45,202 nt of DNA from Bacteroidota bacterium (GCA_023437305.1 JAEZGN010000025.1:1-45202); one strand, 5' to 3'; positions 18,501 to 28,433 are shown, numbered from the stretch's first letter. The notes: generated by a model not told the origin, from the letters alone. Translations and numbers: made by a program.

Positions 18501-21500
18501 ATGAAAATAATTTTTTATTGGTTTTTACTAATAATGGTGTTTATACCGCTGGTAAGTCATAGCCAGGACAAGGACAATAAAAAGAAACAGTTCACTGTAA
18601 CGGGAGTCGTAATGGACAAAACAGGAGAGCCCCTACCAGGGGCTACTATTTATGTAAAAAATGCACCAGGAGTAGGGACTTCAGCAGATATGGATGGTAA
18701 ATTTAATATCAAAGTGGATGCTAACCAAGTATTGGTCATTCAGGCTATCGGAATGAAATCTGTCGAAAAATTAGTAACCAAAAACGAAATGGCACTTAAA
18801 GTTATATTGGAAGAAGAAGACTCTAATCTTGACGAAGTAGTGGTCACAGGTATGACTTCGCAAAAAAAGATATCAGTGGTAGGTGCTATCAGTAATATTG
18901 ATGTAGCTCAGCTTAGCACTCCCGCTACTTCGCTCAACAACATGATAGGTGGCCGATTGGCAGGCGTCATCACTATGCAAAGTTCTGGCGAACCAGGTAA
19001 AAACATCTCTAACTTTTGGATTCGTGGTATAAGCACTTTCGGAGCTGGCTCTGGTGCACTAGTATTAATTGATGGTATTGAAGGTCGCCTTGAAGACATT
19101 GACCCTGATGATGTAAAATCCTTCAGTATTCTAAAAGATGCCTCTGCCACCGCAGTGTATGGTACCCGAGGGGCTAATGGTGTAGTCTTGGTAACCACCA
19201 AAAGTGGAGAAGCAGGCAAACTATCAATCACAGGTCGTGCAACATTAAAGGTTGCGCATATTAAACGTCTACCTGAGTATCTGAGAGCCTATGATTACGC
19301 TCTCCTTGCAAATGAAGCTCGTGCCATGTCAGGAGAAAATGACCTGTATTCCCGGCTAGAACTGGACCTAATAAAATACAATTTAGATAAAGATCTTTAT
19401 CCAGACATTAACTGGATAGATGAAATCATGAAACGCACATCTATACAACAAAACTACTATATCAATGCACAAGGAGGAGGCGACATAGCTAAATATTATC
19501 TTTCTTTAGGATATCAAAATGAAGGGGCTGCCTATCGACAGGAAGACAATCTGTTCAAAAAGCCTTTATCATATAAAAAAATAACATATCGCGCCAATAT
19601 CAATATGAACCTTACCAAAACAACTGAAGTTTATTTTGGTTTGGATGGATATATTTCCAATTATACTAGTCCAGGGGGGCAAAATACAAATACAGTATGG
19701 TCTGCAGTTCGTCTGTTGACCCCATTAACATTTCCTAAGACCTATTCAGATGGCAGTTTCCCTTCTTATGGGAAGCACGACCTTGCTTCTCCATATGTTA
19801 TGTTAAATAACACAGGATACACGCAAGACGAGACGCAACGTAATATGCTTACAATTAAACTGAATCAAAAATTTGGAGGATTCTTAAAAGGAATGATAGC
19901 TTCAGTCCAAGCTATGAGTGAAAACATTAATTATTTCAATGAGGGACGCTATATTTGGCCTGATCTCTACCGTGCTACAGGTAGAAGCCCAAAAGGCACT
20001 CTCATCAAAACATTGAGCTCTGCCAAAGAGAATATAAAATATACGCAAAATAACAACAGATATAGAAAATATTACATGGAAGCCAAAGCTGATTGGAATC
20101 GTACATTTGGACTACATTCATTAGGAGCATTGGCTCTTTACTATATGGAAGATGTACATAGTACCAGCTGGAAAGCTGACGCAATGGGGATTAACGCTAT
20201 CCCCCAACGTCGTCAAAATTTATCAGGACGTCTTTCGTATGGATATAACAGTTGCTATTTCATTGATGCAAACTTTGGTTATACAGGTTCTGCTCAATTT
20301 GAAAAAGGAAAAAGATTCGGGTTCTTTCCTTCCATCGCTATAGGTTGGATTCCAACATCCTATAGTTGGGTCAATAATGCAGTACCTTGGCTAAGTTTCC
20401 TCAAATTCCGCAGTTCTTACGGTCAAGTAGGGAATGACCAGATTAGTGGAGATAGATTCCCCTACTTGACATTAATCGATGACAATGTTCCATCTTATTG
20501 GGGATATCGCGGTCATGGTATTAAAGAGATTGTGAAGGGAGCGGATAACCTTCAATGGGAAGTAGCAAAAAAATTCAACTTCGGGATTGATACCAAGTTC
20601 TTCCATGATAAGTTCTCTATTACCGTTGACTTTTTTCGCGATACACGGGATCACATCTTCCAAGATCGTGTGACATTGCCTAAGTTCGTTGGGATGGTTA
20701 CGGTACCAAAATCAAACGTAGGAAAAATGCATAGTTATGGCTCAGACGGAAATTTCGAATTCTTCCATCAGATCAACAAAGATATGAACTTTACTATACG
20801 TGGGAATTATACTTTCTCCCAAAACATTATTGATTATTATGAAGAGAATAAATTACCATATGATTATTTGAGTGTAACAGGAAAACCTTTTGATATCCTC
20901 CGTGGCTATATTGCAGAAGGATTATTCTCAAGTGAAGAAGAGATTAACACAAGTGCCGACCAAAGTGGATTTGGTCGCATACGACCAGGAGATATTAAAT
21001 ACCGTGATGTAAATGGAGATGGTATTATCAATGATGATGATAAAGTACCTTTGTCTTACTCCAATCAACTTCCTCGGGTAATGTATGGATTCGGTGCTGA
21101 TTTTCATTGGAAAGACTTGGCTATCAGTTTCCTTTTTAAAGGTTCTGCAAAAGTAGACTACTATCGTTCAGGACTGGGAAATGATGCTGGATGGATTCCA
21201 TTTTATAATGGTGACCTTGGTAATGTTATCAAGTTGGCTAATAATCCCAAAAACAGATGGACTCCCGCATGGTATTCGGGAAGTACCGCTACAGAAAATC
21301 CTAATGCTGAATTTCCCCGCCTCTCTTATGGAAATAACATCAATAACTCCCAACTTTCATCTTTTTGGAAACGAAATGGCTCTTTTATCCGCTTTCAAGA
21401 ACTAAGTCTAAAATATAACTTGAAGACCTCATGGATAAAAAGAACCGGATTATCTTGTGTTGATTTGGAATTTGTAGCTAACAATCTCTTTACAATCGAC

Positions 21501-21596
21501 AAAGTTAAGTATTTTGATCCTGAACAAGCATCTGCTAACGGAGCTGTTTATCCAATCCCAACAACTTATACGTTTCAGGTTTATCTTAAATTTTAG
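18501..21596 (+). CDS. SusC/RagA-family TonB-linked outer membrane transporter
   Basis: A 1031-residue outer membrane receptor. A signal peptide (1-21) is followed by a carboxypeptidase-regulatory-like domain (about 31-112; VTGVVMDKTGEPLPGATIYV), a TonB-box-like LDEVVVTG segment (about 113-120), a plug domain (about 125-240; IRGISTFG..ALVLIDGIEG, ATAVYGTRGANGVVLVTTK) and a 22-strand barrel ending in FQVYLKF. No N-terminal STN domain is present, so control through a FecR anti-sigma factor is unlikely. It imports oligosaccharides captured with the SusD partner just downstream (15-base gap). The glycan cannot be read from the receptor. Confidence 0.95.
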   Translation: MKIIFYWFLLIMVFIPLVSHSQDKDNKKKQFTVTGVVMDKTGEPLPGATIYVKNAPGVGTSADMDGKFNIKVDANQVLVIQAIGMKSVEKLVTKNEMALKVILEEEDSNLDEVVVTGMTSQKKISVVGAISNIDVAQLSTPATSLNNMIGGRLAGVITMQSSGEPGKNISNFWIRGISTFGAGSGALVLIDGIEGRLEDIDPDDVKSFSILKDASATAVYGTRGANGVVLVTTKSGEAGKLSITGRATLKVAHIKRLPEYLRAYDYALLANEARAMSGENDLYSRLELDLIKYNLDKDLYPDINWIDEIMKRTSIQQNYYINAQGGGDIAKYYLSLGYQNEGAAYRQEDNLFKKPLSYKKITYRANINMNLTKTTEVYFGLDGYISNYTSPGGQNTNTVWSAVRLLTPLTFPKTYSDGSFPSYGKHDLASPYVMLNNTGYTQDETQRNMLTIKLNQKFGGFLKGMIASVQAMSENINYFNEGRYIWPDLYRATGRSPKGTLIKTLSSAKENIKYTQNNNRYRKYYMEAKADWNRTFGLHSLGALALYYMEDVHSTSWKADAMGINAIPQRRQNLSGRLSYGYNSCYFIDANFGYTGSAQFEKGKRFGFFPSIAIGWIPTSYSWVNNAVPWLSFLKFRSSYGQVGNDQISGDRFPYLTLIDDNVPSYWGYRGHGIKEIVKGADNLQWEVAKKFNFGIDTKFFHDKFSITVDFFRDTRDHIFQDRVTLPKFVGMVTVPKSNVGKMHSYGSDGNFEFFHQINKDMNFTIRGNYTFSQNIIDYYEENKLPYDYLSVTGKPFDILRGYIAEGLFSSEEEINTSADQSGFGRIRPGDIKYRDVNGDGIINDDDKVPLSYSNQLPRVMYGFGADFHWKDLAISFLFKGSAKVDYYRSGLGNDAGWIPFYNGDLGNVIKLANNPKNRWTPAWYSGSTATENPNAEFPRLSYGNNINNSQLSSFWKRNGSFIRFQELSLKYNLKTSWIKRTGLSCVDLEFVANNLFTIDKVKYFDPEQASANGAVYPIPTTYTFQVYLKF

Positions 21597-21611
21597 AATA
21601 AACAAAATTTT

Positions 21612-23663
21612 ATGAAAAGGTCATTTAAAACAATAATAAAAGTAATGATAGCAAGTACATTATTGCTTAGTTCCTGTAATTTCTTGGATGTAGACCCATA
21701 TTTCGAAGCAACATTCAAAGAAGATTCTATTTTTCATAGTAAAAAAAATGCAGAAGGTTATCTATGGAATACTCCTGCGGGATTTCCTGATGCTGGAGCC
21801 ATATGGGGGAATTCATGGAATCCTGGTGAAACGGCATCTGACGAAATAACAGTAAAATATCAAACCGATGAATTTTGGGGAATTCAATTTTCCCTAGGTA
21901 CTATCAACAGCCGGAATCTTCCCATTCGAGATCAGTGGTACGACATGTATGTTATTGTGGCAAGATGTAATAAAATGCTTAGAGAGGTTTATAATGTACC
22001 TGATATGAGCGAGATGGATAGAAGACGCTACATTGGATATGTTCATTTCATGCGGGGCTATGCCTATTATCATCTTTTAATGAACTGGGGGCCGTTGATT
22101 ATCGTTGGCGATGAAGAACTGAGTACCTCTGAATCTGCTGAATATTACAATCGCGAACGAGCGACCTATGATGAGTCTGTAGATTATATATGTGAAGAAT
22201 TCCGTCTCGCAACCCAAGGTATTTATTCGTCTGAAGAACAAGGTTTTAACTATTACGAACGTCCAACAAAGGGTGCAGCTATGGCTCTCATCGCCCGATT
22301 ACGTCTTTTTCAGGCTTCTCCACTTTTCAATGGAGGAGCAGCCGCACATAAATGTTTTGGCACATGGAAACGTAAAAGCGACGGAGCCTTTTATGTGAAC
22401 CAAGAGTATGATCAAAAGCGTTGGGCCATTGCAGCAGCTGCGGCTAAACAACTCACCAAAATGGGCTATGAGTTACATACAGTAGAAGCAAATACTCAAA
22501 ATCCATACCCTTTAGCTTCCAATGTTCCTACTGCAAAGTTCCCGGACGGTGCAGGCAATATCGATCCTTACCACTCCTACGCTGACATGTTTACGGGAGA
22601 AGGTATTATACCAATAAATAAAGAATTTATATGGGCAATGGAGTCAAGTAACGTCACTAATTATACAAAGCACTCATTCCCTGTTAAATTCGGCGGATGG
22701 GGAGCAATGTCTGTACCGCAGAGAGTAATCGATTGTTATTTAATGGCTGATGGCCGAACCATCTATAATTCTTCAGCAGAGTATCCATATGAACCAGACT
22801 TAAACAAACTCACCGGCGAATCAAAAAAATTGGGAACATATCTACTGAAGGAAAACGTACCTATGATGTACGCCAATCGTTCTGCACGCTTCTATGCCTC
22901 AATAGGTTTCCCAGGACGCTATTGGGAAATGAATTCAGCTAACTCTGACGCCTCTTATGCGAATCAACAGTTCTGGTATTCTCATGATGATCCCAATGCT
23001 GGAATAATTAGTGCAGGGAATAACACAAATGACTATTGCATAACAGGTTATGTTCCAGTTAAATATATTCATCCAGATGACTCATGGGCTAATGGCAAGG
23101 GAAATGTAAAAGGAGCATTCGTTACTAGCCCCAAACCATTCCCAATCATTCGTTATGCCGAAGTATTATTGGAATATGTGGAAGCATTGAACCGCGTGGA
23201 AGGTACCGTTTCTGTAAAAGTATCTGACAATACAGGAACACTTATAGAGGAAACCATCAGTCGTGATCAAACAGAAATGGCTAAATATTTCAATATGATA
23301 CGCTATCGTGTCGGATTGCCGGGGATAGATATTAAAGACATGGCAAATGTAGATAATTTTGAAAAAATCATACGAAATGAACGACAGGTAGAGCTATTTA
23401 ATGAAGGATATCGATATTTCGATACTCGCAGATGGGGAACATATCTCGAGGAAGACGCCAACAACTCCAACTGGAGAGGACTAGATGTGACAAGAGATCT
23501 TACAAATGCCGACGGCAATGGAGGATTTTGGAATATCGTAACGATTAATACACAAAATATACGAGACCGTATTGCTTTGCCTAAAATGGTATTCTTACCA
23601 ATTCGCCATGATGAACTATTAAAGATTCCCAATGCCGACCAAAATTTTGGATGGGACAGATAA
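21612..23663 (+). CDS. SusD/RagB-family glycan-binding lipoprotein
   Basis: A 683-residue lipoprotein (lipobox LSSC, Cys22) with the SusD start CNFLDVDP and helical TPR-like blocks: YDMYVIVARCNKMLREV, MRGYAYYHLLMNWGPLI and PTKGAAMALIARLRLF. The C-terminal signature (IIRNERQVELFNEGYRYFDTRRW, then PIRHDELLKIPN) is complete. It caps the SusC barrel at the cell surface and binds the glycan. The size is slightly larger than average for the family, with no damage. Third gene of the operon. Confidence 0.95.
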   Translation: MKRSFKTIIKVMIASTLLLSSCNFLDVDPYFEATFKEDSIFHSKKNAEGYLWNTPAGFPDAGAIWGNSWNPGETASDEITVKYQTDEFWGIQFSLGTINSRNLPIRDQWYDMYVIVARCNKMLREVYNVPDMSEMDRRRYIGYVHFMRGYAYYHLLMNWGPLIIVGDEELSTSESAEYYNRERATYDESVDYICEEFRLATQGIYSSEEQGFNYYERPTKGAAMALIARLRLFQASPLFNGGAAAHKCFGTWKRKSDGAFYVNQEYDQKRWAIAAAAAKQLTKMGYELHTVEANTQNPYPLASNVPTAKFPDGAGNIDPYHSYADMFTGEGIIPINKEFIWAMESSNVTNYTKHSFPVKFGGWGAMSVPQRVIDCYLMADGRTIYNSSAEYPYEPDLNKLTGESKKLGTYLLKENVPMMYANRSARFYASIGFPGRYWEMNSANSDASYANQQFWYSHDDPNAGIISAGNNTNDYCITGYVPVKYIHPDDSWANGKGNVKGAFVTSPKPFPIIRYAEVLLEYVEALNRVEGTVSVKVSDNTGTLIEETISRDQTEMAKYFNMIRYRVGLPGIDIKDMANVDNFEKIIRNERQVELFNEGYRYFDTRRWGTYLEEDANNSNWRGLDVTRDLTNADGNGGFWNIVTINTQNIRDRIALPKMVFLPIRHDELLKIPNADQNFGWDR

Positions 23664-23690
23664 TAATATCAAAACGTAAATAGACTGAAT

Positions 23691-24710
23691 ATGAAAAAGA
23701 AATTTAATATTATATTCTACGTCCTTATAGGTGCTTTGAGTGCTTGCAACGAATATGATTTCAACCAAGAACAATACCGAAACGAAGTTGGCTTACTTAG
23801 CAACTCTAGTCTAATTTACAATCGGCAAGTAGCCAATATAGGACAAGAGAAAGATACCATTTATCTAGTTGCTGTAATTAGCGGCTCACAAATAAGTACT
23901 AGCACACACCACGTAGCGCTTATAGAGTCAGACTCTTTACTAAAGGCATATAACAAATCCAACTTTGATCTAGAAAAAGAAAAATATGCCAAACTACTTC
24001 CTAATGAATGTTATGATTTTCCCAATACGGAATTGGATATTCAAGCTGGAACTTCCAAAGTAATGTTTCCGATATATCTGAAGAATCTCGATAGAATTTC
24101 TCCGGACTCTATCTATTTTTTGGATTACAAAATAGACCCAGATAAAACACCAAACTATAATCCGGATAAAAGTCATGTATTATTATCTATATATAAAGAA
24201 AACTATTTCGCTACGACAAAGACTCCGACCTATTATAATTATACAAGCAGTACGATTACAATTCCTAGAGATGATGGTAGTTATGAAGTCCGTCGACCGA
24301 CAAATGCGAATCAAGTATTCCCAATCGGAGCCAATTCGGTACGAATGATGGCTGGCGATGAAGATTATGGCGATTATAAAACAGCAAGAAGCAGAATTAT
24401 CTCCAAAAGCATCATTTTGGAAATCGGTGAACAGCAACCCGAGAATCCACAGGCAAGAGGACTAACCATCAGAGCTCATGACAGAGTAAATGACGTAGAA
24501 TCAAACCCCATTGACGTAGAGCAGCTTAATCCTAGCGAAGATTATGATAACACATTTCTGTTAAATGTTATACGTACACCTGACGGTCGTGCTACATATT
24601 ACAAAGAATTCCGTTTGCACTACAAATATCGTTTGCAATCCTCCTCTCCTTACCGAGAAGTGAAAGCTAAACTTCGATATGAATTTAATCCAAGAGCAGA
24701 TAAGTTATAA
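23691..24710 (+). CDS. DUF1735/DUF4361-type surface lipoprotein
   Basis: A 339-residue lipoprotein (lipobox LSAC, Cys19). Residues about 35-160 follow the DUF1735 (BT_3987-type) pattern: RQVANIGQEKDTIYLVAVISGS, then YNKSNFDLEKEKYAKLLPNECYDFP and a beta-rich end. The second half (about 170-335), ending REVKAKLRYEFNPR, resembles DUF4361. These proteins occur behind SusD in host-glycan loci and are treated as surface glycan-binding proteins. The 27-base gap from susD indicates one operon. Domain naming is from remembered family patterns and needs a profile search. Confidence 0.78.
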   Translation: MKKKFNIIFYVLIGALSACNEYDFNQEQYRNEVGLLSNSSLIYNRQVANIGQEKDTIYLVAVISGSQISTSTHHVALIESDSLLKAYNKSNFDLEKEKYAKLLPNECYDFPNTELDIQAGTSKVMFPIYLKNLDRISPDSIYFLDYKIDPDKTPNYNPDKSHVLLSIYKENYFATTKTPTYYNYTSSTITIPRDDGSYEVRRPTNANQVFPIGANSVRMMAGDEDYGDYKTARSRIISKSIILEIGEQQPENPQARGLTIRAHDRVNDVESNPIDVEQLNPSEDYDNTFLLNVIRTPDGRATYYKEFRLHYKYRLQSSSPYREVKAKLRYEFNPRADKL

Positions 24711-24714
24711 TCAA

Positions 24715-24813
24715 ATGAGTACGAGAAAATTATTAATCATCGGACTTGCAAGCATATTCAGAATTTCTTCTAGATTTATATCTTGTTCACCAGATTACTT
24801 TTACGATCCATGA
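24715..24813 (+). pseudogene. Truncated next gene of the PUL operon
   Basis: Four bases after the DUF4361-type gene an ATG starts a short frame with a hydrophobic leader (MSTRKLLIIGLASIF) and an SC-S-P lipobox-like end, then stops after 32 codons. It looks like the signal peptide of the operon's next gene, perhaps the catalytic one, whose body has been lost. Sequence after it matches no recognised enzyme. Confidence 0.45.
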
Positions 24814-25245
24814 TGCGAGAATGGACATTCCCTTCAGGAGGAGAGATGAAGGCATCCTCTATCTATCATCCCGTAGAAAACAACTCATATATAACTTTTG
24901 TCAGTTAATTCGTGACACTTTGCTTAATTTCGCAATTTTGTTATGTGTTTACTTAAAATCTGTACAATTCGATTATATTTCTAGATTAATATTTTACACT
25001 AGTTTTCAAAATTGGTATGGTTTTGAATTTATTTTAAGTTACGAAGAGCAAACGGGCTCTGAAAGCTTTGCTTCCAATACGGCCATTTGAAAAATACGAA
25101 ACATCTTTTAAGTAGTTTTTGGTTTGACAACCTCATGGTGGATATATAGAACTTTGCGTCGTATGAGAAAGGGAATAATACAAATGATTGATGTTATTTA
25201 ATTTATTATGCTTACATTAAATAAGATTTATTAAGCGAGTATGGT
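24814..25245. other. Intergenic region after the PUL operon
   Basis: No gene can be supported. A 114-codon frame (24746-25090) runs through it but reads like relic sequence rather than a family. Bases 24800-24840 resemble 1103-1143 (see findings). The end of the region is AT-rich and precedes a frameshifted membrane protein. Confidence 0.4.
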
Positions 25246-25823
25246 ATGGAAACAAATGGAAGTAAAAAGGATAAAATAGCTATAATCACTTCTTTTGTAA
25301 TAGTCGGGTTTTGTGTGCTGGCTTTATAGTAGCTTTGTTAATTCCTAAGATTATATTTAAATTCTATACCACAGGATGGCTACGTGGTGTAAGCTTTACA
25401 ATCATATTTATATTGTTGCAATTGAAGTTACACAAGAAGAATATGCGAAATATCGTGTTTTTTGTATATCTGTTCATGGTGATATTCTGGGATATCGAAG
25501 GGAATGAGCTATTCAATGCACCTTTGGCTTGGATTGCACATACAGTAGGCATTTTAAAGCATTCTATCACTGATATGGAAACATTCGGGAATAGCATAAG
25601 CTGGAATGTAAGCTTTCAGATATTACAAGACAATGGCAATGTGATTACCATTCCAACCTATCTAGTCCTCCTTTATCGTGCGCTACAATATACTATATGG
25701 TTTGTTATCGTGGGTTATATCAATGAAAAAACGTTTATAAAATTGGCCTTGAAAACAAAAAACACCAATAAACAAGATGATATGGTTGACGATGAGATAA
25801 CAGGGATGAATAATAAATATTAA
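25246..25823 (+). CDS. Hypothetical membrane protein, apparently frameshifted
   Basis: ATG 25246 starts METNGSKKDKIAIITSF and a first hydrophobic helix, but stops at 25327. The +2 frame, open from 25311, continues with GFIVALLIPKIIFKFY, further hydrophobic helices (WLRGVSFTIIFILL, VFFVYLFMVIFWDI, WFVIVGYI) and a charged tail to 25823. Joining the two frames between about 25290 and 25327 gives one four-helix membrane protein of about 190 residues, so a single-base indel (or read error) has probably split it. If translated from the second frame alone, a TTG start at 25311 would be needed. No family is recognised. It lies at the edge of the mobile-DNA region. Confidence 0.5.
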
Positions 25824-25864
25824 ATTCAAACATTTTGTAAAATGGGATACTGATTCAAGGTCCT

Positions 25865-26290
25865 TCATTTTTTGCGGAAGTCAATGGTCAGGTGGATGGC
25901 TTGTTCCTGCAAGGCAATGATCTGAGCCGAGAGCTTCTCCAACTTCTCAAGCAATATCTGAGCAGTTTTCACACTGTGATAGCAGTTGATGGCACGCACG
26001 GTCTGGTTATAGAGGACACCAATCTTGTGGATTTGTGCCGTCAGTTCGGATAGTTTGCGATAGTATTCCACGGCGGATTTATCCACCGTGATGACCTTAA
26101 AACTCTCACCAAGAATACGTCCACGCACGAAATCGGACTTGCTCACTGCACCCGACTTGTTGTATAAGTCGATGGCACGTAGTTGGTCTTTGGGGTTGGG
26201 CATACGGGTATCCCATCTGTCCCAATGTGGCACTTCTTCTATCTTACGATGACCATAACGGTTGTTGTTGGCTATTTCTAATTTGGGCAT
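25865..26290 (-). CDS. mobA: MobA-type relaxosome accessory protein of a CTn-like element
   Basis: A 141-residue basic protein. The first part (KSGAVSKSDFVRGRILGES) has the ribbon-helix-helix-like pattern of MobC/MobA auxiliary proteins, followed by helical segments containing LYNQTVRAINCYHS, typical of such accessory factors. In Bacteroides conjugative transposons of the CTnDOT/CTn341 type, mobA encodes the DNA-binding helper of relaxase MobB, with coupling protein MobC after it, and oriT lies just upstream of mobA. Here no mobB or mobC follows, so this is an orphan copy of a decayed element. The upstream repeat-rich region fits an oriT. Confidence 0.7.
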   Translation of the reverse strand: MPKLEIANNNRYGHRKIEEVPHWDRWDTRMPNPKDQLRAIDLYNKSGAVSKSDFVRGRILGESFKVITVDKSAVEYYRKLSELTAQIHKIGVLYNQTVRAINCYHSVKTAQILLEKLEKLSAQIIALQEQAIHLTIDFRKK

Positions 26291-26459
26291 AATCTTACTT
26301 GTTTTGTATGTTATCTAATGACGACTTTGGAGTGATTTTACTCCCCTTCGGGGCAAGAGTATTTGTGGGACAAACGGCAGTTTGTCGGACAAAGACACAC
26401 CTTGCCAGTATAAAGAAATGATACATTTGTAGTTGATATTACCTGTTGATATTTTCTGA

Positions 26460-26636
26460 CCGAAGTCAAGACTTATCGACTTATTAATTATCCGACTTGT
26501 TGACTTATCGGCTGAGTCAAGTCTGTTGTTTGGTCAGTAAGTTAGTCTTAACTCAAGTCAAAATTGACTTCTTGACCATTTGACTTACTGACCTACCTTA
26601 TTCTTGACTATACCCTTGACTTAGGTTATAATTTCT
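26460..26636. repeat. TTGACTT/AAGTCAA repeat cluster, candidate oriT
   Basis: About ten copies of GACTT/AAGTC, several as full TTGACTT or AAGTCAA, lie in both orientations within about 175 bases, including the inverted pair AAGTCAA-AA-TTGACTT near 26560. The cluster is directly upstream of the mobA start (26290), the position of oriT in CTn-type mob operons. It may bind MobA or a relaxase. No nick site can be named from sequence. Confidence 0.5.
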
Positions 26637-26655
26637 GGTGAAACATTTTATCTTG

Positions 26656-26964
26656 TCAGCCTTGCTTCTTGGGTATTGGGTAATAGTGTCTTTCGAGCAT
26701 AGCTTGTATGTCGCTCTGTCTGTAGAGTATCTTGCCCCCGATTTTGCAGTAGGCAATCGTGCCGTTGTCCCGATAATCCTGAAGTGTGCGTGTGCTCAGC
26801 CGTAACAGGCTGCAAACCTCCTCGCCCGTGAGATAAACCTCTCCGTCCAACATAGGGCGTGCAGTGGCGCAATAACGCTCCAATTTCTTCAATGTACCCT
26901 CCATCAGCTGTGCAAACACCTGCATCTGTGGGTCGTTTTGTGTAATGATTTCATTCTCTGCCAT
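26656..26964 (-). CDS. Excisionase-like helix-turn-helix protein (second)
   Basis: A 102-residue protein with an N-terminal helix and a MerR-like winged HTH (about 43-92): VYLTGEEVCSLLRLSTRTLQDYRDNGTIAYCKIGGKILYR. The same small HTH family includes Xis2c/Xis2d of CTnDOT-type excision operons, which help the integrase excise the element. It follows a similar gene by 21 bases on the minus strand, so the two form an operon. The integrase that should use them is a ruin at 27769-28280. Confidence 0.75.
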   Translation of the reverse strand: MAENEIITQNDPQMQVFAQLMEGTLKKLERYCATARPMLDGEVYLTGEEVCSLLRLSTRTLQDYRDNGTIAYCKIGGKILYRQSDIQAMLERHYYPIPKKQG

Positions 26965-26985
26965 AGTTCCATTTTGTTTAGAAGT

Positions 26986-27255
26986 TCATTCATTTTTTAC
27001 GTTCAGTAATTCCGTGATGTCACTCTCCTTGTAATAACACTTGTGCCCAATCATTGAAAAAGGGATTTTGCTCGTATCTCTGTATGATTGCAGGGTACGC
27101 TTGCTGATACCCAAACGTTTGCACACGGCTTCATTGTCAAGCCATTGCTCGGTCTCTGGAGGATTGCCGATGAGTTTTTCCACATGGTGGATAAAGTCTG
27201 CAAATTCGGAGCGGTGTCGCTCCCATGCCTTGCGGTCGATGATAATGATTTTCAT
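26986..27255 (-). CDS. Excisionase-like helix-turn-helix protein (first)
   Basis: An 89-residue protein with an N-terminal extension and an HTH (about 43-87): WLDNEAVCKRLGISKRTLQSYRD, then a wing with IGHKCYYKESDI. It is the first gene of a two-gene xis-like operon, with a TAnnTTTG box about 80 bases upstream. Family and gene order match the excision module of CTnDOT/NBU-type elements. Intact reading frame; function inferred. Confidence 0.75.
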   Translation of the reverse strand: MKIIIIDRKAWERHRSEFADFIHHVEKLIGNPPETEQWLDNEAVCKRLGISKRTLQSYRDTSKIPFSMIGHKCYYKESDITELLNVKNE

Positions 27256-27334
27256 GCCTTGATATCGTTTTGATTACTTTATTATTACTCAGCAAACAAA
27301 CTGTTATGCAGTCCATTGCCGTACTTATCGGGTG

Positions 27335-27342
27335 CAAAAGTA
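27335..27342 (-). promoter_or_regulatory. -7 box upstream of xis-like operon
   Basis: TACTTTTG on the minus strand, followed by CA, matches TAnnTTTG and lies about 80 bases before the first HTH gene. The -33 area is T-rich (TTTTTCTTTTG) without a well-spaced TTTG. Confidence 0.4.
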
Positions 27343-27768
27343 AACCCTCCAAAGCAAAAGAAAAAGGAGTGGGGAAAAACACGGAAATAGTTAGTACACA
27401 AGGGAAACAGCGGAGATAAAAGTCTGGACTATTGCGGTAATGAGATGAGGTGTCGGATTGTTTCTGCTATTTGAGAATATGTCCCTCTATTGATAGTTCG
27501 CACAATCTATTTCTCGAACGATCGATTATTTGAGTTAATGAGATCTTATTCTGTCGGGCGATATGGGTAAAAAGCTGTTTGTTCGATTACTCGACAGAAC
27601 ATTTGTGTTGTCCGCGTGCCTGAGTATAATTAGACGAATTCTCTCAGGGCTATACAAAACACCTTTTTAGCTACATTAAGATTTTTTCTGCGTTATCTAG
27701 GAAACAATAAAATCTGTTCTGATTTATCGTATACTATCCTCAAAATAAAAAACTCTTATATCTGGAGA
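27343..27768. other. Intergenic region
   Basis: Upstream of the xis-like operon and before the ruined recombinase. It is AT-rich with no gene or RNA recognised; attachment-site sequence of the decayed element might be here but no direct repeat was found. Confidence 0.3.
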
Positions 27769-28280
27769 CACCTAATTTTTGGACAGAGGATGGAGTTAAC
27801 ACATTAATGTCTAGCATTGATCGAAGTAGCTCTATAGGAAAAAGAAATTATGCTATTTTATTATTACTTATACGCTGTAGATATAGCTTCACTAAAACTT
27901 GAGGATCTAAGATGGAAGTGAAAGGAAATAGCTTTTGCACGGCATAAAACTGGAAAACAAATAGTTTATCCAGTAGGGTGGGTTAGTATAATTATATAAG
28001 ATTCGGGAGATATAAAACGAATTTTGACTATTTGTTCATTTATACACAAATGCTTTATAATGAAATAACAACTAATTCCATTTCAGATTTTATCAGACGA
28101 TATTTGAAAAATGTGAGATACAGAAAAAAGCTAGTATAGTTTGGGGATCACATTCTTTAAGGCATACTTTGTTAAAAATTATTATTGAATGAAATACTAT
28201 TGCCATTGTTGGCTCAGATTATGGGACATCCAATATCGGAATCTGCGGATTCTTATTTGAAGATTGATATAAAAGGATAA
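27769..28280 (+). pseudogene. Decayed tyrosine recombinase (integrase)
   Basis: Fragments in shifting frames give the catalytic domain in order: NFWTEDGVNTLMSSIDRSS, KRNYAILLLLI, DIASLKLEDLRWK, KTGKQIVYPV, WGSHSLRHTLLK, then LPLLAQIMGHPISESADSYLKIDIKR. The HxxR (HSLR), GH and Tyr (SYLKID) motifs are preserved as words, but the LRLGLR block is lost and several stops and frameshifts intervene. The wording resembles integrases of Bacteroidales elements. It is next to the xis-like genes and was probably their partner, pointing to a dead integrated element. Confidence 0.75.
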
Positions 28281-28433
28281 AAATGTGTATTATCATCGGA
28301 GGAACGATAACTATGAAAGCCAATATAAAAATTCAATCATTTAAATATGTCAGGAATTTAGCCTATTTAATAGAGCATATTTTGTAATATGCCTATTTGC
28401 ATATGATTATAGAAAACATACTATTGAGTCTTT

